Under the pieces are notes generated by a model. It did not search any database. It was not told the origin of the DNA and worked only from the letters and a program-made list of their open reading frames with translations. From the NCBI RefSeq assembly GCF_000971295.1, contig NZ_LANJ01000045.1, positions 62,001 to 126,000 on the forward strand: a stretch of DNA of 64,000 nucleotides, read 5' to 3'. The position numbers and the translations under genes were made by a program. Each line of letters opens with the position of its first letter. The stretch's first letter is position 1. Below are positions 9,479 to 16,600 of the stretch, in pieces. This stretch comes from Devosia epidermidihirudinis. Lineage in GTDB: Bacteria; Pseudomonadota; Alphaproteobacteria; Rhizobiales; Devosiaceae.

Positions 9479-10657
9479 CTAGAGGCCCAGCAAACCCTCG
9501 AGATAATGCCGCTCGATGCCGTACATCGCCTTGGTATCGGCGATCTGTTTGAGGATCGCGTCGCGGTCCCGGCCAGCGCGACCATCCTTTTCGGCGACGA
9601 TCAGATTATTCTTGGGCGTGTGCGCATCCGAAACAAACTCGAACACCTTGGTCTTGTAACCATTGAGCTCCAGCAACAGGGCGCGGAGCGCGTCGGTGAC
9701 CATCTCGGCCTGACGCTCCATGAAGATGCCGTGGCGCAGCAGAACGTCGAGCTTATCCTCGGCCTTGCCCGCTTCCATCTGGCGGCGGATCTGCTTGTGA
9801 CAGCATGGCGCAACCGCAATGAGCGAAGCCCCGGCAGCTATCCCCTTGAAGATCGCATCGTCAGTGGCCGTGTCACAGGCATGGAGCGCAATGACCGCAT
9901 CCGCGCCGCTGGCGTCGTAGTCGATAATCGTGCCGGGCACGAAGCTCAGTCCGTCAAAGCCGGACTCGGCGGCTGTCGTATTGCCGTCTGTCACCAGCTT
10001 GTCGCGCATCTCGACGCCAACCACTTCGGCCGGGCGATTGGCGACATTGGCGAGGTAATCGTAGAGTGCGAAATCAAGGTAGCCCTTGCCCGCGCCCATA
10101 TCGACGATGCGCGGCTTGTCGGCCTTGATCGCTTGAATCAAGGGCGCAAAGATTTCGACCATCTTGTTGATCTGGCGGAACTTATCCTGCGCATCATTGC
10201 GCACGACGCCATCCTTGCCGGTGATCCCCAGCGCATTGAGATAGGGCTTGTTACCCCCCGCCAGCGGGTGGTTTTTGGCGCGATTATGGTCAGTCGACAC
10301 CGCTTCTCGTCCGACGACTTTGGTGCGTTTGAGGCGGATCTTGTCGCCATTGCGCTCGAAGGCCATGTCAAAGCCGGTTGTCGACAGCTGCGCGCTGCGG
10401 AACTCATCCTTGAGCGCAATCCGCAGATTGCCCAGCGCTTCGGGCTGGATCAGGTTCTTGATGATGTCGCGTGTCTTGTAGTGGAAGGTGAAGCTGAACT
10501 TGTCGCCGCCCTTCACCGTGATCTTCTTGACGTCGACCGACTTCAGATCGGGCTCGCTGCCGTGATAGCCAGCGAGCCGGAGACGCACCAGTGAACCATC
10601 CAAAAAAGCGGACTTGGTGGCGCTGATCAGCTCTTCGATGCGGTCGGGGGCGGTCAA
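9479..10657 (-). CDS. SAM-dependent methyltransferase (Methyltransf_32-like)
   Basis: The long N-terminal half (about residues 1-190) is followed by a Rossmann methyltransferase domain. Motif I is DMGAGKGYLDFALYDYL, then HACDTATDDAI and APCCHKQIR, which resembles the RRNAD1/METTL25 group (Methyltransf_32). The substrate is unknown. I chose the TTG at 10657: it overlaps the prfC stop (TTGA) and has AAGGAA six bases upstream. The open frame reaches back to a TTG at 10723 inside prfC with no support. The gene is probably co-transcribed with and translationally coupled to prfC. Confidence 0.8.
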   Translation of the reverse strand: MTAPDRIEELISATKSAFLDGSLVRLRLAGYHGSEPDLKSVDVKKITVKGGDKFSFTFHYKTRDIIKNLIQPEALGNLRIALKDEFRSAQLSTTGFDMAFERNGDKIRLKRTKVVGREAVSTDHNRAKNHPLAGGNKPYLNALGITGKDGVVRNDAQDKFRQINKMVEIFAPLIQAIKADKPRIVDMGAGKGYLDFALYDYLANVANRPAEVVGVEMRDKLVTDGNTTAAESGFDGLSFVPGTIIDYDASGADAVIALHACDTATDDAIFKGIAAGASLIAVAPCCHKQIRRQMEAGKAEDKLDVLLRHGIFMERQAEMVTDALRALLLELNGYKTKVFEFVSDAHTPKNNLIVAEKDGRAGRDRDAILKQIADTKAMYGIERHYLEGLLGL

Positions 10658-12255
10658 TGCCGTTCCTTCGTAGTCAGGAAGTTGATCTTGGGGAAGTCCT
10701 GCTTGGCACGGTCGGCCCACCAAGCGTTCTGCGCCAGAAACACCGGCGCCCCGGTGCGGTCTTCGGCAATGTTCATCTTCTGGGCGGCAATGAAGCGTTC
10801 CAGTTCCTTGGCATCATCGCTTTCGATCCAGCGGGCCACTTCGTAATTGAGGCTCTCGAAGGTGATCGGCACGCCATATTCCTTGGCGACGCGCGACGAG
10901 AGCACTTCGAGCTGCAGCTGACCCACCACGCCCACGATCCAGTCGGCGCCGACAACACGGCGGAACACCTGCGTAACGCCCTCCTCCGAGAGATCCGATA
11001 GCGCCTTGGCCATCTGCTTGGTCTTCATGTGATCCGTGAGGCGCACGCGCCGAATGATTTCCGGCGCGAAGTTCGGAATGCCGGTCACGTTGATCGTCGC
11101 GCCTTCGGTCAGCGTATCGCCAACCGAGAGCGTGCCGTGGTTTGGAATGCCCACGATGTCGCCCGCTACAGCCTGCTCGGCCAGTTCGCGGTCATTGCCG
11201 AAAAAGAACATCGGATTGGACACAGCCATATCCTTGCCCGAGCGCACATTCTTCAGGCGCATGCCGCGCGTGAACGTGCCCGAGCACAGGCGGACGAAGG
11301 CGATACGATCGCGGTGGTTGGCGTCCATGTTCGCCTGCACCTTGAACACGAAGCCGGTGACCTTCTTTTCGGACGGATCAATCGGCGCTGGAATGGCTGG
11401 CTGCGGGCGAGGCTCAGGGCCCCACTCGCCCAGTGTGCGCAACAGTTCAGCCACCGAGATGCCCTTGAGAGCCGAACCGAAGAGCACGGGGCTCAAATGG
11501 CCAGCATGGAAGGTATCGAGGTCAAAGGCAGGCAGCATAGCGCGTGCCATTTCAAGCGTCTCGAGCGCAACCATGAAGGTTGGATCGTCCACCAGCGTCT
11601 CGTTGTCGAGCAGATCTTCGATCTCATTGTATTCAGCGATGGTCTTGCCTTGGGGGCTCAGCACGCGCTTTTCCAGAAGGTCGATATAGCCACGGAAATC
11701 CACGCCCTGCCCGACGGGCCACAGCACGGGGGTCAGGTCGAGCGCCAACTTGCTCTGGATCTCGTCGATCAGATCGAGTGGCGCCAGACCTTCACGGTCC
11801 ACCTTGTTGATGAAGGTGATGATCGGAATATCGCGCAGACGGCAGACTTCAAACAGCTTGAGGGTCTGCGCCTCGATGCCCTTGGCAGAGTCGATCACCA
11901 TGATCGCAGCGTCGACAGCAGTTAGGGTGCGATAAGTGTCCTCGGAGAAGTCCGAGTGACCAGGCGTGTCGAGCAGGTTCAGCGTCAGCCCGTCATATTC
12001 AAAGGTCATCACGGAAGAGGTGATGGAGATGCCGCGCTGCTGCTCCATTTCCATCCAGTCAGACCGCGTGGCGCGCACGCCTGACTTGCCGCGCACCAGA
12101 CCCGCAGACTGGATCGCCCCAGCGGCAGCGAGCAGGCGCTCGGTCAACGTGGTCTTGCCGGCGTCCGGGTGCGAGATGATCGCAAAGGTGCGGCGGGTAC
12201 GGAATGGCTCGGCGGTGGCGCGGTCTTGCGGCGACGCCTGTTTTGTCATGCTCAT
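10654..12255 (-). CDS. prfC: Peptide chain release factor 3
   Basis: A 533-residue translational GTPase that recycles RF1/RF2 after termination. The P-loop is SHPDAGKTTLTERLL, and DTPGHSDF (G3) and FINKVDREG (G4) follow. The remainder matches the RF3 beta-barrel and C-terminal domains, and the length is close to E. coli RF3 (529). Two ATG codons at 12255 and 12249 are possible; neither has a strong ribosome site. It is divergent from the repeat-flanked GIY-YIG gene and overlaps the methyltransferase downstream. Confidence 0.95.
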   Translation of the reverse strand: MSMTKQASPQDRATAEPFRTRRTFAIISHPDAGKTTLTERLLAAAGAIQSAGLVRGKSGVRATRSDWMEMEQQRGISITSSVMTFEYDGLTLNLLDTPGHSDFSEDTYRTLTAVDAAIMVIDSAKGIEAQTLKLFEVCRLRDIPIITFINKVDREGLAPLDLIDEIQSKLALDLTPVLWPVGQGVDFRGYIDLLEKRVLSPQGKTIAEYNEIEDLLDNETLVDDPTFMVALETLEMARAMLPAFDLDTFHAGHLSPVLFGSALKGISVAELLRTLGEWGPEPRPQPAIPAPIDPSEKKVTGFVFKVQANMDANHRDRIAFVRLCSGTFTRGMRLKNVRSGKDMAVSNPMFFFGNDRELAEQAVAGDIVGIPNHGTLSVGDTLTEGATINVTGIPNFAPEIIRRVRLTDHMKTKQMAKALSDLSEEGVTQVFRRVVGADWIVGVVGQLQLEVLSSRVAKEYGVPITFESLNYEVARWIESDDAKELERFIAAQKMNIAEDRTGAPVFLAQNAWWADRAKQDFPKINFLTTKERH

Positions 12256-12364
12256 GGAGATTTGGCCTATGGGCGCCCACCCAAGGCGGCGCATCGCGTC
12301 AAATATTGCGCGTTCTATAAGGCAAGCGGAGGCTTTGCGTCAAACTGGGGGATTGTGGGGATTT

Positions 12365-12490
12365 GCCACGCCCTCGTCCTTCGACAAGCTCAGGATGAGG
12401 TCTGATGATAGATCCGACGCCGAAAGCCCCAGACTTGTGCGATATCCCAGTAGACCTCATGGTGAGCTTGTCGAACCACGAGGGCGTGGC
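12365..12490. repeat. Dispersed palindromic repeat, family B, left pair of the cassette
   Basis: The left arm is at 12365-12403 and the right arm at about 12452-12490, inverted to each other. The arms differ by paired changes: TCCT...AGGA in one and TGGT...ACCA in the other, around the shared loop TCGACAAGCTC. The last bases provide GAGG seven bases before the nuclease ATG. Confidence 0.85.
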
Positions 12491-12805
12491 ATGGCATTCA
12501 CGGTCTACATTCTCGAATGCGCGGACGGCTCATATTATACGGGGCTGACGCGGAAACCTGTCGATCAGCGGGTGTGGGAACACAACGCCGGAGTGGTCGA
12601 GGGCTATACCCATTCACGCCGACCGGTGTCGCTCAGGTTTGTGGAGAGCACCGAAAGTGCTCTCGAAGCAATTGCGCGGGAGCGCCAGATCAAGGGATGG
12701 TCTCGGCGCAAAAAAGAAGCGCTGATTGCCGGGCAGTACGAGAAATTGCCAGAGCTTTCCCGAGCAAAGGCGCCACGACCTCGTGGTTCGACGGGCTCAC
12801 CATGA
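12491..12805 (+). CDS. GIY-YIG domain endonuclease (UPF0213/URI type)
   Basis: A 104-residue single-domain GIY-YIG protein. VYIL at residues 5-8 and YTGL at 16-19 are the GIY and YIG elements. R27 (RVWEHN) and the acidic and basic residues of ESALEAIARERQIKGWSRRKK fit the nuclease fold. Stand-alone members of this family have little assigned function. The ATG directly follows a family B repeat, whose GAGG is the only ribosome site. The last ten to eleven codons and the TGA lie inside the next repeat. The gene thus has no flanking sequence of its own. Confidence 0.85.
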   Translation: MAFTVYILECADGSYYTGLTRKPVDQRVWEHNAGVVEGYTHSRRPVSLRFVESTESALEAIARERQIKGWSRRKKEALIAGQYEKLPELSRAKAPRPRGSTGSP

Positions 12806-12897
12806 GGTCCGCTGGGATATCCCGCATTTCTCAGGCTATCACGCCACGATCTCCCAACGGACCTCATCCTGAGCTTGTCGAAGGACGAGGGCGTGGC
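12772..12897. repeat. Dispersed palindromic repeat, family B, right pair of the cassette
   Basis: The left arm (from 12772, GG/CC version) contains the end of the nuclease gene. The right arm (12860-12897, CC/GG version) is a perfect inverted copy of 12365-12402. The sequence GGGATATC beyond the inner arm also has an inverted copy in the left pair. Confidence 0.85.
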
Positions 12898-12921
12898 ACG
12901 CCCCCGTTACCGACGCCAAAA

Positions 12922-13314
12922 CTACTTCGGCTCGTTGCTCAGCATGTGGGCGATGAAGCTGCGGACTTCTTCGATGGCGATGGCGATGTCGGACATATGC
13001 TCGGGCGCCATTTCGCGGCCGGCCAGGATGTCGCTTTCGCTCAGCTTGGCGAGTTCAGAGAGCGTCCAGGCCCCTACTCCGGCAGCAGCACCCTTGATGG
13101 AGTGCAACACCATGGCGCGCTCGTCCTGGCTGCTGGCGACTTCGAGACGGGCAAAATAGTTTTGCACAGTCGTGTCGAACATGCGGAGGATTTCATATTC
13201 GAGGTGCTCATCGCCAAGGCACTGCTTGGCTAGATGGACCAGATCGATCGGTCGCGATGCCCGATTGGGTTGTAGATGAACGACTTTTTCAACAGCCGCT
13301 GAATTCTGCGCCAT
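12922..13314 (-). CDS. Hpt (histidine phosphotransfer) domain protein
   Basis: A 130-residue, mostly helical protein. HSIKGAAAGVGAW places the phospho-accepting histidine at residue 71. It has no kinase or receiver domain, so it should relay phosphate between a hybrid kinase and a response regulator encoded elsewhere. The ATG at 13314 has AGGA upstream; the frame extends eight codons to a GTG without support. Its partners are unknown. The next gene, on the opposite strand, encodes the polar-growth-type protein, but a link is speculative. Confidence 0.85.
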   Translation of the reverse strand: MAQNSAAVEKVVHLQPNRASRPIDLVHLAKQCLGDEHLEYEILRMFDTTVQNYFARLEVASSQDERAMVLHSIKGAAAGVGAWTLSELAKLSESDILAGREMAPEHMSDIAIAIEEVRSFIAHMLSNEPK

Positions 13315-13677
13315 GCTGGCTAATCCTATTACTCGCACGGCTACGCGTCGTTAATGGACAATGCCGTATTCAGCACCCTAGGATGGCTGGGTGAACATGT
13401 GATTAAGCCACATCTTCGCCGTTCTTTCCCGTTTGATGAGACCCACGCTTCTCCCCCAAAAAATTAACCTTTGGGTAAGAAAGCGCTCGGTTTGCATCAA
13501 ATTGAATGTATTACTGGGCTTTGAACCAGCTTGCGGCGGCGAGAGTTGGGGAGACGATGCGGGGCTTTTGCATCGAATTGTTTCCAAATGGCGGTTTTCC
13601 CGGCAACGGGTGAACGTCATAGTCAACTCGCCTTTTCCGCCCTGTGCTGACCAGCCGATGCGAGAGTTGTAAAGAGT
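13315..13677. other. 363-base divergent intergenic region with a possible CtrA site
   Basis: It separates hpt from the giant coiled-coil gene and must hold both promoters. TTAACCTTTGGGTAA at 13464-13478 is one base off the CtrA pattern TTAA-N7-TTAA. No gene is accepted here; frames on both strands lack ribosome sites and family features. Confidence 0.35.
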
Positions 13678-16600
13678 ATGGCGAAGAACCCGACCCCATC
13701 TAACGATCCAGCCGCACTGGCCTTTTCGGCCGTGGAGGATGCGCTAAAGGACTCGGTCTTCAACCTCGACAGTGCGCCCGCGCAACCTGCTGAAAAGAAG
13801 GCCAATGACTCCAGCGCGCGCTCCGAGCGCCTGCGTACGGCTGACAAGATCGCCCAGCAGACCGGCCCGATCGCCAATGACGATCGCTTCCCGGCCTCCA
13901 AAATTCTCTACAACCTGCAGACCCGCTCCTCGACCGCCCCAATGTGGACGGCCACTGTGCTGTCGGCGCTGTGGCTCGCCGTCTCCGGCGTTGGCGGCTA
14001 CCTGCGCTATGGCCCGCAGCTGTCCAATTTCGGTCAGTTTGCCGGCACCATCGATTTCATCGGCCTGGTCGCGATCATGGCCCTGCCCGTGCTCGGCATC
14101 TTTGCCGTAGCTACCCTGTTCCGTCGCGCGCAGGACCTGCGCAATGCGGCCTCCTCGATCACTCAGGCGGCTATCCGTCTGGCCGAGCCAGAAGTCACCG
14201 CTGCCGACAAGGTTGCCTCAGTCGGCCAGGCTGTGCGCCGCGAAGTCAACGCACTGGGCGATGGCCTTGAGCGCGCCCTGTCGCGCGCCGGCGAGCTCGA
14301 AGTGATGATCCACAACGAGGTCACCGCGCTCGAACGCACCTATTCGGACAATGAATCGCGCATGCGTGCGCTGATCGCCGAGCTGGCCAGCCAGCGCGAA
14401 AGCGTTCTGACCAATACCGAGCGTGTCCGCGAAGCCATCACCGAGAGCCACACCGGCCTCGTCTTCGATCTGGATATGATCAGCCAGCGCATTTCCGGCA
14501 CCATCGTGGAAAGCGGCGGTAACCTGACGCGCGCCCTCGAGACCGCGGGCAATACGCTGACCAATTCGTTTGGCGAGCGTACCGAGACCTTCGTGGCGCT
14601 GGTCGACAATCGCACCACCGACTTCCTGAGCGCGCTCGACACCAGCGCCGGTCGCCTGTCGCTGACCTTTGACGATCACACCTCGACGTTGACCAACTCG
14701 CTCGACAACCGCGCCAGCCAGATCAATGCCGATGTGGAAAGCCGCATCAACTCGCTGACCAGCGCGCTCGACAGCCAGGCGCAGGTGATGACCAACGCCA
14801 TCGATGAGCGCACCCGCCGCATCGAGCAGCAGACAGCGAGCCTGTCCGGTTCGTTCGACGAACGCGGTGCAGCCTTTGCCGGTCTTCTGGAAAACACGGC
14901 AAGCCAGCTGACCTCGGCGCTCGACGAGCGCACGATGGCCATTTCGAACCTGCTGACCGAAGGCGGCTCCTCGCTGCTCGAACAGCTGCGTGAGCGTGGC
15001 CACGAAGTCACCGGTGGTCTCGATCTGATCGGCCAGCGCATTGCCGAAGACATCACCGGCCGCTCGCGCGAAGCCGAAGTGCTGCTCTCCGCCCTCACCC
15101 GCCAGCTCGACGAGTCGGTCTCCATCCAGCTCAACTCGATGGATAGCCGCCTGCAGTCGACCCTGATCGAAATCAACGGCGCACTGGACGATAGCTCGGA
15201 ACGCGCCCGCATCATGCTGGCTTCCGCCGGCACGGATTCGCTCGGTCACTTCGATGCCCGCCTCAACGAGATCGCCAACGAACTCGACCAGCGCCTGCAG
15301 GCCCTGGACGGCGTCATCGGCGACAAGGGTGACACCCTGATCAAGCGTCTCGACGCACAGGGCACCAGCTTTGCCGCCCGCGCCAACGTTCTCGAAATGG
15401 CGCTCAACGAAGAGTCTGGTCGCTTCGACGAAGTCGTTGCTGCCCGCACCCGCGAGATGAACGATCTGCTGGGCGCCCGCGCAGCCGAGATCAACAGCGT
15501 GATCGAGACCCGTGCCACCGAACTCGGCAACACGCTGACCGAGAGCACCCAGGCCCTCGACCAGGCCATCCATGGCCGCACACAGCGCCTTGCTGACACG
15601 CTGTCGGAAAAGACCACTGCCCTGTCGCTGGAAATCGACGGTCGCACCAGCACGCTGGCCAACCAGCTTGACGAGCGCACCGACGCCTTCAACAACCATT
15701 TCGACGAACGCGCTGCTTCGTTCCGCAACGACCTGGCCGAGCGTGCAGAGAGCTTCACCGGCGATCTGGCTCTGCGCAGTGCCGAACTGAGCAATGAACT
15801 GGCCTCACGCACCGCTGAACTGACGGGCGAACTTGCGACACGCAGCGCCGAGTTGACCAACGAACTGGCAGCGCGCAGCAGCGAACTGACCAGCGAGCTG
15901 TCGTCCCAGCGCAGCAGGCTGACAAGCGAACTGGCATCGCAAAGTTCCAGCCTGACCCAAGAACTCTCGACCCAAAGCACCCGCCTGACCGACGAGCTGG
16001 CTGCACGCAGCGCCGACATGAGCGGCGAGCTGGCAAGCCGCACGGCTGCGCTGTCCGAGGAACTCTCGACCCGCAGTGCATCGCTCAGCAGCGAGCTGGA
16101 CGCCCGCACCCAGCAGCTGGCTCAGACCGTTGGCACTCGTACCCAGCAGCTCAGCGAAGCCCTCGGCGGTCGCACTCAGCAGCTCAGCGATACACTGGCC
16201 AATCACACCACCTCCATGGGTGAGACGATCAGCCTGCGCACGGCCGAACTGGCCGACACCATCGCAACGCAGGGCGAAGACGCGCGCACCAAGATCGAGG
16301 AATCGCTGCGCGGCGTGACCGACACCATGGCCGAACGCGTCACCGCCATGTCGGCTGTGATCGCCGACAAGGTGGCCGAGGTGAACACCAATCTGGGCAC
16401 GGGCCTGGACAGCGCCATCGCCCGCATTTCGGACGCCGAGCATGGCGTTACCGCCCGCATCGACGCCGCCAGCTCCACCGTGGGCGAAAGCGCACGCCTT
16501 GCCGCCGACCTCATCGAGACTGGCGTCAACTCGGCTCGCAAGGCCATCACCGACATGGTCGACGAGCGCCTGGGCACCCTGCCCGAGGCCATCACGGCGC

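Larger units (their letters stand above)
12364..12898. mobile_element. Repeat-bounded GIY-YIG cassette (putative mobile unit)
   Basis: The ends 12364-12402 and 12860-12898 are perfect 39-base inverted copies. Inside them a second, imperfect inverted pair (about 12446-12483 and 12778-12821) directly borders the nuclease gene. The order is arm type CC, arm type GG, gene, arm type GG, arm type CC, symmetric about the gene. No target-site duplication is visible next to the ends. That this unit moves is inference; the symmetry and perfect ends are what the sequence shows. Confidence 0.5.

Noticed and set aside
12364..12898. Calling the repeat-bounded GIY-YIG unit a transposon
   Set aside because: No target-site duplication or transposase is seen, so it is listed only as a putative mobile unit.
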